From NCBI GenBank assembly GCA_946619755.1, contig CAMOMI010000009.1, positions 1 to 32,808 of the forward strand: a stretch of 32,808 nucleotides of DNA, written 5' to 3'. Positions 1 through 11,679 of this stretch are shown here, in pieces. The notes under the pieces were generated by a model. It was given only the letters and a program-made list of their open reading frames with translations. It made no database searches and was not told where the DNA came from. Origin of the DNA: an uncultured Clostridia bacterium. Lineage in GTDB: Bacteria > Bacillota_I > Bacilli_A > RF39 > UBA660. Each line of letters starts with the position of its first letter. The stretch's first letter is position 1. The position numbers and the translations under genes are program-made.

Positions 1-320
1 AAATGCCTGGACATATGGGTAATGAACAAGTAACAATTCAAAACCTAGAAATAGTACAAATCGATACAGAAAATAACGTTATCTTAGTTAAAGGAAATGT
101 CCCTGGACCTAAAAAATCATTAGTTTTAATTAAATCTTCAGTAAAACATACTGGTAAGATTAACACTCCAGTTGAATTAATAACTTATATTGATGAAACC
201 GAAGCACCAGTTGAAGAAACAGCTTCTGAAGTAGCTGAAGAAACAACTGAAGAAGTTACTAACGAAACAACTGAAGAAACTAATGAAGAATCATCACAAG
301 ACGAAACAGTAACTGAATAG
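1..320 (+). CDS. rplC: 50S ribosomal protein L3, C-terminal part (5' truncated by window) with acidic Glu/Thr-rich tail
   Basis: [21 protein letters not shown]...[16 protein letters not shown] is the L3 C-terminus; located immediately upstream of rplD. Confidence 0.95.
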   Translation, partial: MPGHMGNEQVTIQNLEIVQIDTENNVILVKGNVPGPKKSLVLIKSSVKHTGKINTPVELITYIDETEAPVEETASEVAEETTEEVTNETTEETNEESSQDETVTE

Positions 321-369
321 TTATAATATTTACTAAAGAAAATTATTGTGATGAGAAAAGGAGGATATT

Positions 370-1002
370 ATGTCTAAATTAGAACTAAAAAACCTAAAAG
401 GTGAAAAGGTTAAAGATATTAAATTAAATGATAACGTTTTTGGAATAGAACCAAATGATGTCGTATTACACGACGCAATCGTATTAGCTATGGCTAATTC
501 AAGACAAGGAACACATTCTACTAAAACTAGATCAGAAGTATCTGGTGGCGGAAGAAAGCCTTGGAGACAAAAAGGAACTGGTAATGCTAGACAAGGTAGT
601 ATTAGAGCAGTTCAATGGCGTAAAGGTGGAATTGCCTTTGGACCAAAACCAAGAGATTATTCAAAGAAACAAAATAGAAAAGAAAGAAGATTAGCATTAA
701 AGAGTGCTTTATCATATAAAGTAATTGATAAGGAATTAGTTGTATTAGAGAACATCAAATTTGAAACTAATAAGACTAAAGAAATGGTTAACTTATTAAA
801 TTCATTAGAACTAACTAACAATAAAGTATTATTAGTAATCAATGAATTAGATGAAAATATTTGCTTATCTTCTAGAAATTTAGGAAATGTAAAAGTTGTA
901 TTACCAAGTGAAGTTAATACTTATGATGTATTAAACTCAGATAATATGGTAATCACTGAAGATGCATTAAAGACTTTAGAGGAGGTGCTAACTAATGAAT
1001 AA
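370..1002 (+). CDS. rplD: 50S ribosomal protein L4
   Basis: GGGRKPWRQKGTGNARQGSIRAVQWRKGG motif; S10 operon order; RBS aaaggagg. Confidence 0.98.
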   Translation: MSKLELKNLKGEKVKDIKLNDNVFGIEPNDVVLHDAIVLAMANSRQGTHSTKTRSEVSGGGRKPWRQKGTGNARQGSIRAVQWRKGGIAFGPKPRDYSKKQNRKERRLALKSALSYKVIDKELVVLENIKFETNKTKEMVNLLNSLELTNNKVLLVINELDENICLSSRNLGNVKVVLPSEVNTYDVLNSDNMVITEDALKTLEEVLTNE

Positions 1003-1273
1003 GAATTATGATATTATTTATGCACCAATTATTACTGAAAAATCAGCTTTAATGGCTAACGAAAACAAATATGCTTTTAAAGTTAGTCCTAAAGCAAATA
1101 AAACTGAAATCAAACAAGCAATTGAAAGTATCTTCAATGTTAAAGTTGTTAGTATTAATACTACAAACTCTCATCCAAAGAAAAGAAGAGTTGGAAAATA
1201 TAGTGGTATGACTAATAAATACAAAAAAGCTATTGTTAAATTAGCAGAAGGTAATTCAATTAATTTTGACTAA
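995..1273 (+). CDS. rplW: 50S ribosomal protein L23
   Basis: IIYAPIITEKSALMANENKYAFKVSPKANKTEIKQAIESIFNVKV; synteny. Confidence 0.97.
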   Translation: MNKNYDIIYAPIITEKSALMANENKYAFKVSPKANKTEIKQAIESIFNVKVVSINTTNSHPKKRRVGKYSGMTNKYKKAIVKLAEGNSINFD

Positions 1274-1290
1274 AATAGGAGGAAATTATA

Positions 1291-2121
1291 ATGGCAATAA
1301 GAGTATATAAACCAACAACAAACGGAACTCGTCAAAGAAGTGTCTTAAAGAGTGATGAAATAACAAAAACAACTCCTGAAAAAAGTCTAGTAATTACTAA
1401 AAAGAAAACAGATGGAAGAAATAACCAAGGTAAAATTACAGTTAGACACCGTGGCGGCGGAGTGAAAAGAAAATACCGTTTAGTTGATTTCAAAAGAAAT
1501 AAAGATGGCGTAACAGCTATTGTAAGTAGCATTGAATACGATCCAAATAGAAGTGCAAATATTGCTTTGATCACTTATAAAGATGGTGAAAAAGCATATA
1601 TTCTAGCACCAAAAGATTTACATGTTGGTGATATCGTAGAATCTGGAGAAAATGCTGATATTAAAGTTGGTAATACAATGCCAATTGCAAACATTCCAGT
1701 AGGTACTGTTATTCACAACATTGAATTAAAGCCTGGAAAAGGTGGTCAACTTGCAAGAAGTGCTGGAAATAGTGCACAAATCTTAGGTAGAGAAGACAAA
1801 TATGTTTTAATCAGATTAGCAAGTGGTGAAACAAGAAAAATATTAGGAACTTGCCGTGCAACAATCGGTGTAGTTGGCAATGAAGACTATTCACTAGTTA
1901 AAGTAGGTAAAGCTGGAAGAACTAGATATAAAGGATTCAGACCAACAGTTCGTGGTTCTGTTATGAACCCTAATGATCACCCACATGGTGGTGGTGAAGG
2001 TCGTGCTCCAGTAGGTAGAAGTGGACCAATGACTCCATGGGGTAAACCAGCTCTAGGAAAGAAAACTAGAAAGAACAAAAAAGAAAGTAACAAATATATT
2101 GTGACTCGTCGTAAGAAATAA
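1291..2121 (+). CDS. rplB: 50S ribosomal protein L2
   Basis: [36 protein letters not shown] signatures. Confidence 0.99.
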   Translation: MAIRVYKPTTNGTRQRSVLKSDEITKTTPEKSLVITKKKTDGRNNQGKITVRHRGGGVKRKYRLVDFKRNKDGVTAIVSSIEYDPNRSANIALITYKDGEKAYILAPKDLHVGDIVESGENADIKVGNTMPIANIPVGTVIHNIELKPGKGGQLARSAGNSAQILGREDKYVLIRLASGETRKILGTCRATIGVVGNEDYSLVKVGKAGRTRYKGFRPTVRGSVMNPNDHPHGGGEGRAPVGRSGPMTPWGKPALGKKTRKNKKESNKYIVTRRKK

Positions 2122-2142
2122 TAAAGAAAGGATGATAAAATA

Positions 2143-2412
2143 ATGGCAAGAAGTTTAAAAAAAGGACCTTATGTCTTTGATAGACTATTAAAAAAAGTTC
2201 AAACACTTAATGAAACAGGAAAAAAAGAAGTTATTAAAACTTGGTCTCGTCGTTCAACCATTTATCCTGATTTTATTGGACACACATTTGCAGTACACAA
2301 TGGTAAAGAATTTATCCCAGTTTATGTTACTGAAGACATGGTAGGACATAAATTAGGCGAATTTTCCCTAACTCGTAAATTTGGTGGACACGGCGCTAAC
2401 AAGGAAAAATAG
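2143..2412 (+). CDS. rpsS: 30S ribosomal protein S19
   Basis: [11 protein letters not shown]...[42 protein letters not shown]. Confidence 0.99.
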   Translation: MARSLKKGPYVFDRLLKKVQTLNETGKKEVIKTWSRRSTIYPDFIGHTFAVHNGKEFIPVYVTEDMVGHKLGEFSLTRKFGGHGANKEK

Positions 2413-2433
2413 TAACTTATTATAAGGAGGACT

Positions 2434-2781
2434 ATGATGGAAAATAAAGAAGCTAAAGCAGTAGCTAAAACTATAAGAATAGCTCCACTTAAGACTAGAT
2501 TAATAATTGATTTAATTAGAGGAAAGAATGTAAGTGAAGCTTATGCTATCCTTAGAAATCAACCTCAAAAAGCTGCTAGAGTTATTGAAAAAGTTTTAAA
2601 ATCAGCTACAAGTAATGCTGTAAATAATTTAAGTTTAAAAGAAGAAAATTTATTCGTAAAAGAATGTTACGTTGATGAAGGAATTGTTATGAAAAGAGCA
2701 AAAATGGATTCACGTGGACATGTTGGAAGAAATGATCATAAAACAAGTCACATTACAGTAATTGTAAGTGAGAGAAAATAA
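2434..2781 (+). CDS. rplV: 50S ribosomal protein L22
   Basis: L22 family sequence ([21 protein letters not shown]...); synteny. Confidence 0.97.
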   Translation: MMENKEAKAVAKTIRIAPLKTRLIIDLIRGKNVSEAYAILRNQPQKAARVIEKVLKSATSNAVNNLSLKEENLFVKECYVDEGIVMKRAKMDSRGHVGRNDHKTSHITVIVSERK

Positions 2782-2798
2782 GTAAAGGAGGAACCGAA

Positions 2799-3473
2799 GT
2801 GGGACAAAAGGTTAGTCCAGTCGGACTTAGAATCGGTATCAATAAAGATTGGGAATCAAAATGGTATGCAGATAATAAAGACTTTGCTAAATATTTACTT
2901 AATGATAACAAAATTCGTAAATATTTATTAAAGAAATTCAAAAATGCTGGTATTTCTAATGTCGTTATTGAAAGAAATTCAAAGAGAACAGAAGTATTTA
3001 TTAATGCAAGTCGTCCAGGATTAATAATCGGACAAAGTGGTACTGAAATTGAAAACGTTAAAAAAGAAGTTTCAAAATTAGTTGGCGAAAACGTAACTAT
3101 CTCAGTTGTTGAAGTTAAAAATCCTGATTTAGTTGCTCAACTAGTTGCTGATAATATTGCTCATAGTATTGAAAACCGTGTATCATTCAGAGTTGCTCAA
3201 AAGAAAGCAATTAGAAACACAATGAAAGCTGGAGCAAAAGGAGTTAAAACATTAGTATCTGGTCGTTTAGGCGGTGCTGATATCGCTCGTGGCGAAGGAT
3301 ATTCAGAAGGAACAACTCCATTACATACATTAAGAGCTAACATCGATTATGCTACATCAGAAGCAGACACTACTTTTGGTAAGATTGGTGTTAAAGTATG
3401 GATATATAAAGGAGAAATCCTAGAAGATAAGGGAGGTAATTCTCATGTTAATGCCAAAAAGAACAAAGCATAG
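2799..3473 (+). CDS. rpsC: 30S ribosomal protein S3 (GTG start)
   Basis: [32 protein letters not shown] start with aaaggagg RBS; synteny. Confidence 0.98.
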   Translation: MGQKVSPVGLRIGINKDWESKWYADNKDFAKYLLNDNKIRKYLLKKFKNAGISNVVIERNSKRTEVFINASRPGLIIGQSGTEIENVKKEVSKLVGENVTISVVEVKNPDLVAQLVADNIAHSIENRVSFRVAQKKAIRNTMKAGAKGVKTLVSGRLGGADIARGEGYSEGTTPLHTLRANIDYATSEADTTFGKIGVKVWIYKGEILEDKGGNSHVNAKKNKA

Positions 3474-3864
3474 AAAAACTTTCCGTTTAAAATATGAAGG
3501 AAAATCAAAAGGCAATACAGAATTACATTTTGGTGAGTACGGATTAATGGCACAAGAAGGTGCTTGGATAACTTCACAACAAATCGAAGCTGCCAGAGTT
3601 GCTATGACAAGATATATGAAACGTGGCGGAAGAGTATGGATTAATATTTTCCCTAACTTATCTTTAACTAAGAAACCATTAGAAACAAGACAAGGTAAAG
3701 GTAAAGGAAATCCAGAAGTATGGGTAGCAGTTGTTAAAGAAGGAAAAATTATGTTTGAAATTGGAGAAGTAACTGAAGACGTTGCTAGAGAAGCATTGAG
3801 ATTAGCTTCACATAAATTACCAATTAAAACAAAATTTGTAAAAAAAGAAAGTGGTGAAAAATAA
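3445..3864 (+). CDS. rplP: 50S ribosomal protein L16
   Basis: [14 protein letters not shown]...[35 protein letters not shown]; overlaps the rpsC 3' end. Confidence 0.98.
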   Translation: MLMPKRTKHRKTFRLKYEGKSKGNTELHFGEYGLMAQEGAWITSQQIEAARVAMTRYMKRGGRVWINIFPNLSLTKKPLETRQGKGKGNPEVWVAVVKEGKIMFEIGEVTEDVAREALRLASHKLPIKTKFVKKESGEK

Positions 3865-4058
3865 TGAAAACTAATGAAATTAGAAAATTATCCACTGAAG
3901 AAATTAATAAAAAGATTGCTGAATCTAAAGAAGAATTATTCAATTTAAGAATGAAACAAGCTACAGGTTCTCTAGAAAACGCAAGTAGAATTAGAGAATT
4001 AAGAAAGACTGTTGCAAGACTTAAAACTATTCTTAAAGAAAGAGAAATAGAAGGGTAA
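3864..4058 (+). CDS. rpmC: 50S ribosomal protein L29
   Basis: [57 protein letters not shown]. Confidence 0.96.
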   Translation: MKTNEIRKLSTEEINKKIAESKEELFNLRMKQATGSLENASRIRELRKTVARLKTILKEREIEG

Positions 4059-4072
4059 GGAGGACGTCAAAA

Positions 4073-4333
4073 ATGAATGAAAATATTAAACGTGAATTAA
4101 TTGGCGTTGTCGTAAGTGACAAAGCAGATAAAACTATCACTGTTAAAGTTGAAACTTACAAGAAAGACCCAATATACAAGAAAAGAATTAAATATTCTAA
4201 GAAATATGCAGCTCATGACGAACAAAATCAAGCTAAGGTTGGTGACAAAGTTCGTTTAGTAGCAACTAGACCATTATCTAAAACTAAAAGATATGAATTA
4301 GCTGAAGTAATAGAAAAGGCTATCATACTTTAG
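4073..4333 (+). CDS. rpsQ: 30S ribosomal protein S17
   Basis: [44 protein letters not shown]. Confidence 0.97.
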   Translation: MNENIKRELIGVVVSDKADKTITVKVETYKKDPIYKKRIKYSKKYAAHDEQNQAKVGDKVRLVATRPLSKTKRYELAEVIEKAIIL

Positions 4334-4354
4334 TAGGGAAGAGGAGGAAAAAGT

Positions 4355-4723
4355 ATGGTACAACAAGAAAGCCGTTTAAAAGTGGCAGATAACTGTGGAG
4401 CTCGTGAAGTATCAGTAATCAGAGTTCTTGGTGGAAGTAAAGTAAAAACTGGTAACATCGGTGATATCGTTGTTGCCACAGTAAAGAAAGCAACTCCTAA
4501 TGGTAATGTTAAAAAAGGTAAAGTTGTTAAAGCCGTAGTTGTTAGGAGTAAATTCGGAGTAAGAAGAGAAGATGGAAGCTATATCAAATTTGATGATAAC
4601 GCTTGCGTAATTATTAAAGATGATAAGAGTCCTGTTGGAACTCGTGTTTTGGGTCCTGTAGCAAGAGAATTAAGAGATGCAGGATTTACAAAAATAGTAA
4701 GTTTAGCGAAAGAAGTTCTTTAG
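4355..4723 (+). CDS. rplN: 50S ribosomal protein L14
   Basis: [28 protein letters not shown]... Confidence 0.98.
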   Translation: MVQQESRLKVADNCGAREVSVIRVLGGSKVKTGNIGDIVVATVKKATPNGNVKKGKVVKAVVVRSKFGVRREDGSYIKFDDNACVIIKDDKSPVGTRVLGPVARELRDAGFTKIVSLAKEVL

Positions 4724-4751
4724 TCCGTAATTAATTAAGGAGGATTAGTTC

Positions 4752-5057
4752 ATGAAATTAAAAACAGGTGATAAAGTCGTAGTTATTTCTGGTGCTAATA
4801 AAGGTAAAGAAGGAAAAATTACGAAAGTATTAGATAATAAAGTTATCGTTGAAGGCGTAAATGTTGCTAAGAAACATTTAAAACCAAAAAACAATAATGG
4901 AACTGGCGAAATAGTTGAAGTTGAAAGACCAATTCATGCATCAAATGTTATGTTGGTTGATCCAAAAACTAAAAAGCCTACAAGAATCAAAATAGACTTT
5001 GATAAAAATGGTAAAAAGATTAGAATTTCAAAAAAATCTAATGAAAAGATTGACTAG
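4752..5057 (+). CDS. rplX: 50S ribosomal protein L24
   Basis: [27 protein letters not shown] (KOW motif); synteny. Confidence 0.97.
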   Translation: MKLKTGDKVVVISGANKGKEGKITKVLDNKVIVEGVNVAKKHLKPKNNNGTGEIVEVERPIHASNVMLVDPKTKKPTRIKIDFDKNGKKIRISKKSNEKID

Positions 5058-5077
5058 TTTGGAAGGAGGGCGTCGAT

Positions 5078-5617
5078 ATGAACCGCCTAGAAGAAAAATA
5101 TAGAAACGAAGTTGTTCCAAGTTTAATGGAAAAACATAACTATAAAACAATCATGTTAGTTCCTAAAATTGAAAAAGTCGTTGTAAATATGGGTGTTGGA
5201 GATGCAGTTGCCAATTCTAAAAACTTAGAAGCTGCAGTTGCTGATCTAGAAAAAATCACTGGATTAAAGCCTGTAGAAACAAAAGCAAAAAAATCAATCG
5301 CTTCATTCAAAGTAAGAGAAGGTCATAAGATTGGCTGCAAAGTTACTCTAAGAGGAGAAAACATGTATACATTCTTAGATAAATTAATCTCTATCTCATT
5401 ACCACGTGTAAGAGATTTTAGAGGATTATCACCAAAAAGCTTTGATGGAAGAGGAAACTATACAATTGGTATTAAAGAACAATTAATATTCCCTGAAATC
5501 AATTTTGATGAAGTTGAAAAAGTAAGAGGAATGGATATTGTAATAGTTACTACTGCTAAGACAAATGAAGAAGCATTTGATTTATTAAAAGAACTTGGAA
5601 TTCCTTTTAGGAAATAA
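5078..5617 (+). CDS. rplE: 50S ribosomal protein L5
   Basis: L5 sequence incl. [33 protein letters not shown]. Confidence 0.98.
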   Translation: MNRLEEKYRNEVVPSLMEKHNYKTIMLVPKIEKVVVNMGVGDAVANSKNLEAAVADLEKITGLKPVETKAKKSIASFKVREGHKIGCKVTLRGENMYTFLDKLISISLPRVRDFRGLSPKSFDGRGNYTIGIKEQLIFPEINFDEVEKVRGMDIVIVTTAKTNEEAFDLLKELGIPFRK

Positions 5618-5628
5618 GGGAGGAAACA

Positions 5629-5814
5629 ATGGCAAAAAAATCAATGATTGTCAAAAATCAAAGAAAACCTAAATTTAAGGTTAGAGAATATACTCGTTGC
5701 AGCATTTGTGGAAGACCTCATGCTGTTATGAGCAAATTTGGTATTTGCCGTATCTGTTTTAGAGAATTAGCATATAAAGGACAAATACCTGGTGTTAAAA
5801 AATCAAGTTGGTAA
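5629..5814 (+). CDS. rpsN: 30S ribosomal protein S14, zinc-binding (type Z)
   Basis: 61 aa with CSICGRPH...[22 protein letters not shown] (two CXXC). Confidence 0.97.
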   Translation: MAKKSMIVKNQRKPKFKVREYTRCSICGRPHAVMSKFGICRICFRELAYKGQIPGVKKSSW

Positions 5815-5865
5815 TAACCAAAAAAATAATTTGTAATACCTATAATTAAGAAGGAGGGATTTATA

Positions 5866-6246
5866 ATGACAGATCCAATTGCAGATATGTTAACAAGAAT
5901 TCGTAATGCAAACCAAATGCGTAATAAAGAAGTTAGCATGCCTACATCTAAGATGAAGGTAGAAATAGCAAAGATTCTTGACGCAGAAGGTTTTGTTGAA
6001 AAATATACTGTAAAAGATAATACATTGACATTAACTTTAAAATATGGACAAAATAAAGAAAGAGTAATTACTGGATTAAAGAGAATTTCAAAACCAGGAT
6101 TAAGAGTATATGCAGGTGCAGATGAATTACCTCGTGTACTAAATGGCTTAGGAATTGCTATAATCTCAACACCAAAGGGCGTTATGACTGATAAGTTAGC
6201 TCGTAAAAATAATGTTGGTGGTGAAGTAATTGCCTACATTTGGTAA
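5866..6246 (+). CDS. rpsH: 30S ribosomal protein S8
   Basis: [20 protein letters not shown]...GEVIAYIW. Confidence 0.98.
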   Translation: MTDPIADMLTRIRNANQMRNKEVSMPTSKMKVEIAKILDAEGFVEKYTVKDNTLTLTLKYGQNKERVITGLKRISKPGLRVYAGADELPRVLNGLGIAIISTPKGVMTDKLARKNNVGGEVIAYIW

Positions 6247-6257
6247 GGTGAATATTT

Positions 6258-6797
6258 ATGAGTAGAATTGGAAAAAGAGTATTAACTATACCTGCTGGTG
6301 TAAGCGTTGATGTCAATGATAATAAAGTAACTGTTAAAGGGCCTAAAGGTGAACTAAGTCTTGATACTATTAAGACAATAAAAGTAAGTGTGGAAGGTAC
6401 TGAATTAACAGTTGAAAAATTAAAAGAAGATAAATTTACAAATCAAATGCACGGAACTACCAATGCCAATATTAATAATATGATTATTGGCGTAAGCGAA
6501 GGCTTCAAAAAAGGATTAGAAATAATCGGTGTTGGATATCGTTTTGCTGTTAGTGGAAATACATTAACAATTCAAGCAGGATATTCACATCCAGTAAAAA
6601 TGGAAATACCTAAAGGAATTTCTGTAAATGCTATTAGTGCTACTGAAATTGAAGTATCTGGTGCTGATAAAATAGTAGTTGGTGAATTTGCTGCTAATAT
6701 CCGTAAAGTAAGACAACCTGAACCATATAAAGGAAAAGGAATCCGTTATAAAGGTGAACACGTTCGTCATAAAGAAGGAAAGAAAGCATCTAAATAA
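6258..6797 (+). CDS. rplF: 50S ribosomal protein L6
   Basis: MSRIGKRVLTIPAGVSV...PEPYKGKGIRYKGEHVRHKEGKKA. Confidence 0.98.
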   Translation: MSRIGKRVLTIPAGVSVDVNDNKVTVKGPKGELSLDTIKTIKVSVEGTELTVEKLKEDKFTNQMHGTTNANINNMIIGVSEGFKKGLEIIGVGYRFAVSGNTLTIQAGYSHPVKMEIPKGISVNAISATEIEVSGADKIVVGEFAANIRKVRQPEPYKGKGIRYKGEHVRHKEGKKASK

Positions 6798-6815
6798 TAG
6801 AGGAGTGAGATTCTT

Positions 6816-7178
6816 ATGATAAAAAAAGTTTCAAGAAATGAAATGCGTTTAGAAAGACATAATCGTATCAGAAAAAATCTTGAAGGTACTTCTGATAGAC
6901 CTAGATTAAATGTTTTTAGATCAAACGCAAACATTACAGCTCAAATAATCGATGATGAAAAAGGAGTAACTCTAGTAAGCGCTTCTTCATTAGAAAAAGA
7001 ATTAAAAATAGCTAATGGTGGAAACGTTGAAGCAGCTAAACTTATCGGTGCAGAAATAGCAAAAAGAGCTAAGAAAGCAAAAATTACAAAAGTAGTATTC
7101 GATAGAGGCGGATACTTATATCACGGACGTGTAAAAGCATTAGCTGAAGCCGCACGTGAAAATGGATTAGAATTCTAA
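6816..7178 (+). CDS. rplR: 50S ribosomal protein L18
   Basis: [37 protein letters not shown]...[26 protein letters not shown]. Confidence 0.98.
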   Translation: MIKKVSRNEMRLERHNRIRKNLEGTSDRPRLNVFRSNANITAQIIDDEKGVTLVSASSLEKELKIANGGNVEAAKLIGAEIAKRAKKAKITKVVFDRGGYLYHGRVKALAEAARENGLEF

Positions 7179-7193
7179 TAAGGAGGAAAACTT

Positions 7194-7814
7194 ATGACAG
7201 AAGAAATTAAAAAGCCACAAGAAACAACTAAAGTTGAAACTGCAGAGAAAGTTGAAAGACCTGCAAGAAGAAATAACGATAATAAGAAAAATAATAACAA
7301 TCGTCGTCCAAGAAAAACATTTGAAAAACCAAAAACTGATTTAGAAGACAAAGTTATTTGCATCAATCGTGTAACTAAAGTTGTTAAAGGTGGCCGTCAA
7401 TTTCGTTTTGCCGCTACAGTTGTAGTTGGTAATAGAAAAGGCAAAGTTGGTATTGGCCTTGGTAAAGCTAAAGAAATGCCAGATGCAGTTAAAAAAGCAA
7501 CACAAGCTGCTACTAAAAATTTAATAAATGTTGAATTAATCGATAATCGTACAATTTCTCATGAAATAATCGTCAAAGAAGGCGCAGTTAGAGTAATGTT
7601 AAAACCTGCTACTGAAGGTACTGGAGTTAAAGCTGGAGGACCAGTTAGAGATGTTCTAGAACTTGCAGGTGTTAAAGATGTATTATCTAAAAGTTTAGGA
7701 TCTAGCACTAAAGTAAATATGGCTAGAGCAACATTAAATGCTCTTAAACTTCAAAAATCACCTGCTCATGTTGCTGAATTAAGAGGAAAGACAGTAGAGG
7801 AGATTTTAGGATAA
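7194..7814 (+). CDS. rpsE: 30S ribosomal protein S5 with low-complexity N-terminal extension
   Basis: S5 core [38 protein letters not shown]; about 48 polar residues precede it. Confidence 0.97.
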   Translation: MTEEIKKPQETTKVETAEKVERPARRNNDNKKNNNNRRPRKTFEKPKTDLEDKVICINRVTKVVKGGRQFRFAATVVVGNRKGKVGIGLGKAKEMPDAVKKATQAATKNLINVELIDNRTISHEIIVKEGAVRVMLKPATEGTGVKAGGPVRDVLELAGVKDVLSKSLGSSTKVNMARATLNALKLQKSPAHVAELRGKTVEEILG

Positions 7815-8251
7815 TGAAACTTAATGAATTAACTAATTTAGAAAAGACTAATCGTAAGAGAATTGGTCGTGGTCCAGGATCTGGAACTGGTAAAACTGCT
7901 GGTAAAGGACATAAAGGACAAAACGCTCGTAGTGGTGGCGGAGTAAGACCAGGATTTGAAGGTGGACAATTACCACTATACAGAAGATTATCAAAAAGAG
8001 GATTCAACAATTATAACTTTAGAACTGTATACGCAGTAGTAAACGTTTCTGACTTAGAAAGATTTGATGAAGGAACAGTTGTAACTACTGAATTGCTTAA
8101 AGAAGTCGGACTTGTTAATAAAGAATTAGATGGGGTTAAAGTACTAGGTAATGGTGAGTTATCTAAGAAATTAACTGTTAAAGCTAACAAGTTTTCAGAA
8201 ACTGCAAAACAAAAAATTGAAAATGTTGGTGGCACAATAGAGGTGATCTAA
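7814..8251 (+). CDS. rplO: 50S ribosomal protein L15
   Basis: [64 protein letters not shown]. Confidence 0.98.
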   Translation: MKLNELTNLEKTNRKRIGRGPGSGTGKTAGKGHKGQNARSGGGVRPGFEGGQLPLYRRLSKRGFNNYNFRTVYAVVNVSDLERFDEGTVVTTELLKEVGLVNKELDGVKVLGNGELSKKLTVKANKFSETAKQKIENVGGTIEVI

Positions 8252-8252
8252 A

Positions 8253-9515
8253 ATGATTAAGACCCTTAAATTGCTATTTAACAAAAAAAATAAAGACATT
8301 AGAAAAAGATTATTATTTACATTAGCATGTTTATTTGTATTTATAATTGGTAAAACAATTCCGGTTCCTGGTACTCAAGGTGCTATTTCAGATCTTGATT
8401 TATGGGAATTATATGATGCCATATCTGGTGGAGCCTTAGCAAATTTTTCAATCTTTTCGCTAGGTGTTATGCCATATATTTCTGCATCTATTATAACAGG
8501 AATACTTCAAATGGATATAATTCCATATTTTACTGAACTAAAAGAAGAAGGCGCTACAGGTAGACAAAAAATCAATCAAATTAATCGTTATCTTGGACTT
8601 GCTATTGCCTTTTTACAAGGCTTTGGTATGGCCTTTGCTTTCGTACCTAATAGTTCAACATTAGTGTATTTAAAGATAGCTATCATATTGACAGCAGGCA
8701 CCGCATTCCTATTGTGGATGGGTGACCAAATGACTCAAAAAGGAATTGGTAATGGTATCTCATTATTAATTATGGCTGGTATCATTTCAAGTATTCCAAA
8801 TATGTTTATCGAAACGTTCCAAGCTTTTGTTGTTAATACAGATGCTAGTTTATTTCTAGGAATTGTTAAATTTGCAATCTTTGTGTTAGTATATTTAGCA
8901 ATTATCGTTGGAATCGTATTTATTGAAAAATCAGAAAGAAGAATACCAATACAATATGCTAATCAAACATTATCTGCTTATGGTGCAAGACAAAACTACA
9001 TTCCATTCAAACTAAATAGTGCTAGTGTAATGCCTGTTATCTTTGCTTCTGTAATATTTACTATTCCGTCATTTATTGCAGGACTTATGGATAGTGAAAA
9101 GCCATTTGCAGTCTTTGTTGCTAAATATGTAAACTACAATACCCCAGTTGGCTTTGCTGTTTATATGTTAGTAATAATATTATTCTGTTTCTTCTACACG
9201 TTCTTACAAATTAATCCAGAAGAATTATCTAAAAACCTAAATAAGCAAGGTGGATATATTCCAGGAGTAAGACCAGGAAAAGAAACAAAAGAATATATAA
9301 GTACAGTTATAGGTAGAATTACCTTAATTGGAGCTTTGTCAATCGCTCTAATTGCTGGTATTCCAATTGTATTTAGTAGTTTTATAAACACAGGACTTCC
9401 AACTAGTGTGTCTATTGGTGGAACTGGTATCTTAATCGTTATCGGTGTCGCTTTAGAAACATACAATGGATTGGAAAGCAGCTTATTGAATAGAAATTAT
9501 AAAGGAGTTAGATAG
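8253..9515 (+). CDS. secY: Preprotein translocase subunit SecY
   Basis: Multi-TM protein with FSIFSLGVMPYISASIITGILQMDIIP and ANQTLSAYGARQNYIPFKLNSASVMPVIFASV; synteny. Confidence 0.98.
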   Translation: MIKTLKLLFNKKNKDIRKRLLFTLACLFVFIIGKTIPVPGTQGAISDLDLWELYDAISGGALANFSIFSLGVMPYISASIITGILQMDIIPYFTELKEEGATGRQKINQINRYLGLAIAFLQGFGMAFAFVPNSSTLVYLKIAIILTAGTAFLLWMGDQMTQKGIGNGISLLIMAGIISSIPNMFIETFQAFVVNTDASLFLGIVKFAIFVLVYLAIIVGIVFIEKSERRIPIQYANQTLSAYGARQNYIPFKLNSASVMPVIFASVIFTIPSFIAGLMDSEKPFAVFVAKYVNYNTPVGFAVYMLVIILFCFFYTFLQINPEELSKNLNKQGGYIPGVRPGKETKEYISTVIGRITLIGALSIALIAGIPIVFSSFINTGLPTSVSIGGTGILIVIGVALETYNGLESSLLNRNYKGVR

Positions 9516-9516
9516 A

Positions 9517-10173
9517 ATGAAGAATATTATATTTATTGCCCCACCGGCTGCAGGCAAGGGAACACAATCTAAATTAGTAAGTGAAGAATATAATATTCCT
9601 CATATATCAACTGGTGATCTTTTAAGAGAAGAAGCAGCCAAAGATACAGCTTTAGGTAAAAAAATAAAAGAAGATATGGAAAAAGGTAATTTAGTCTCAG
9701 ATGAAGTAATTACAACACTCCTAAAAAATAGAATAACATCTGCTGATGCTAAAGATGGTTATATCCTAGATGGATATCCAAGAAATATTACCCAAGCCAA
9801 AATCTATAATGATTTACTTGAAGAATTAAAATATGACAAAGGAGTAGTAATCTTCTTTGATATTGATAAAGAGAGAGCTCTTAAGAGAACCTTAAGTAGA
9901 ATAATATGTTCTAACTGTGGCTCATCATATAATCTTCTCGTTGAAGAGTTAAAACCTAAAAAAGAAAACATCTGTGATAGATGTGGTAATGAACTTAAAA
10001 CAAGAAGCGATGACACTGAAGAAGTATTTATTCACAGATTCGATACTTATATAAATAGTACAAAAGAATTAATCGATTATTATGACAAACTAGGCTTATT
10101 ACACAAAATTGAAGTATTAGATAAGCCTGCAAGTGAAATATTCGAGGAAGTTAAGAAGGTATTAAATGATTAG
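9517..10173 (+). CDS. adk: Adenylate kinase (zinc-binding lid)
   Basis: FIAPPAAGKGTQSKLVSEEYNIPHISTGDLLR, DGYPRN; CX2C...CX2C lid. Confidence 0.97.
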   Translation: MKNIIFIAPPAAGKGTQSKLVSEEYNIPHISTGDLLREEAAKDTALGKKIKEDMEKGNLVSDEVITTLLKNRITSADAKDGYILDGYPRNITQAKIYNDLLEELKYDKGVVIFFDIDKERALKRTLSRIICSNCGSSYNLLVEELKPKKENICDRCGNELKTRSDDTEEVFIHRFDTYINSTKELIDYYDKLGLLHKIEVLDKPASEIFEEVKKVLND

Positions 10174-10916
10174 TATTAAATCAGAATATGAAATATCTTT
10201 GATGAGAAAAGCTGGTAATATTGTATATAAAACACACCAGTATCTTAAACCATATGTAAAAGCCGGTATTACAACGAAAGAACTAGATAAATTAGCTTAT
10301 GATTATATCTTAAGTCAAGGCGCAACACCATCTTTCTTAAATTATGATGGCTTTCCAGGAACAATCTGTACGTCTATTAATGATGAAGTAGTTCACGGCA
10401 TTCCAAGTAATCGAAAGATAAAAAATGGTGATATAGTCAAACTTGATATTGGAGCATGCTGGAAAGGTTATCATGGCGATTCAGCATGGTCATATGCTGT
10501 AGGCGAAGTCAGTGATGAAATCAAATATTTGATGGAACATACTGAAAAGGCTCTATTTAAAGGCCTTGAACAAGTAAAGCCAGGTAATCATATTGGTGAT
10601 ATTGGCGCTGCCATCGAAGAATATGCAAACGAACATAATCTTGGTATCGTAAGAGAATTAGTTGGGCATGGTATCGGATCAGATGTTCATGAACAACCTG
10701 ATGTTCCAAATTATGGTAAAAAAGGTACTGGACCAGTATTAAAAGAAGGTATGTGTATAGCCGTCGAGCCTATGTTAAATTTAGGCACACATAAGATATA
10801 TATCTTAGAAAATGACTGGACAATAGTAACGCGTGATGGATTACCATCAGCTCATTATGAACATTCAGTTGTAGTAACCAAAGACGGATATCGTATATTG
10901 ACAGGAGATGATAATT

Positions 10917-10924
<8 letters not shown>
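10166..10924 (+). CDS. map: Type I methionine aminopeptidase
   Basis: [75 protein letters not shown]. Confidence 0.97.
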
Positions 10925-11269
<345 letters not shown>

Positions 11270-11288
11270 ATTTTAGGAGGAAAAATTA

Positions 11289-11657
11289 ATGGCAAGAATT
11301 AAAGGTATTGATATACCAAATGATAAAAGAATTGAAATTTCTCTAACTTATATCTATGGTATAGGTAGAAGATTATCAAAACAAATATTAACTGCTGCAA
11401 ATGTTGACTTAGATAAAAAAGCTAAAGATTTATCTGAAGATGAATTAGCTCGTATCAGAAAAGAAATCGATAATCATACTGTTGAAGGTGATTTAAGAAG
11501 AGAAGTTAACATGAACATCAAAACTAAGATGGAAATTAATTCTTATGAAGGAACTAGACATAAAAAAGGTCTTCCAGTAAGAGGACAAAGAACTAACAGA
11601 AATGCTAGAACTCGTAAAGGAAGAGGAAAAGTCGTAGCAAATAAGAAGAAAGCATAG
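11289..11657 (+). CDS. rpsM: 30S ribosomal protein S13
   Basis: [34 protein letters not shown]...[14 protein letters not shown]. Confidence 0.98.
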   Translation: MARIKGIDIPNDKRIEISLTYIYGIGRRLSKQILTAANVDLDKKAKDLSEDELARIRKEIDNHTVEGDLRREVNMNIKTKMEINSYEGTRHKKGLPVRGQRTNRNARTRKGRGKVVANKKKA

Positions 11658-11679
11658 TGCTTAAAAGGAGGATATTTAT

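Noticed and set aside
165-320. GAAGAAACAACTGAAGAA-type repeats as a candidate repeat array
   Set aside because: Degenerate coding low complexity within the L3 tail, not an independent DNA repeat or CRISPR
657-842. Antisense ORF of 61 aa inside rplD
   Set aside because: Lies wholly within a well-supported ribosomal gene on the other strand; no RBS or family support
1332-1574. Antisense ORF of 80 aa inside rplB
   Set aside because: Shadow ORF opposite conserved L2 coding sequence
7744-8010. Antisense Pro/Leu-rich ORF opposite rplO
   Set aside because: Composition is the mirror of the Gly/Arg-rich L15 N-terminus; shadow ORF
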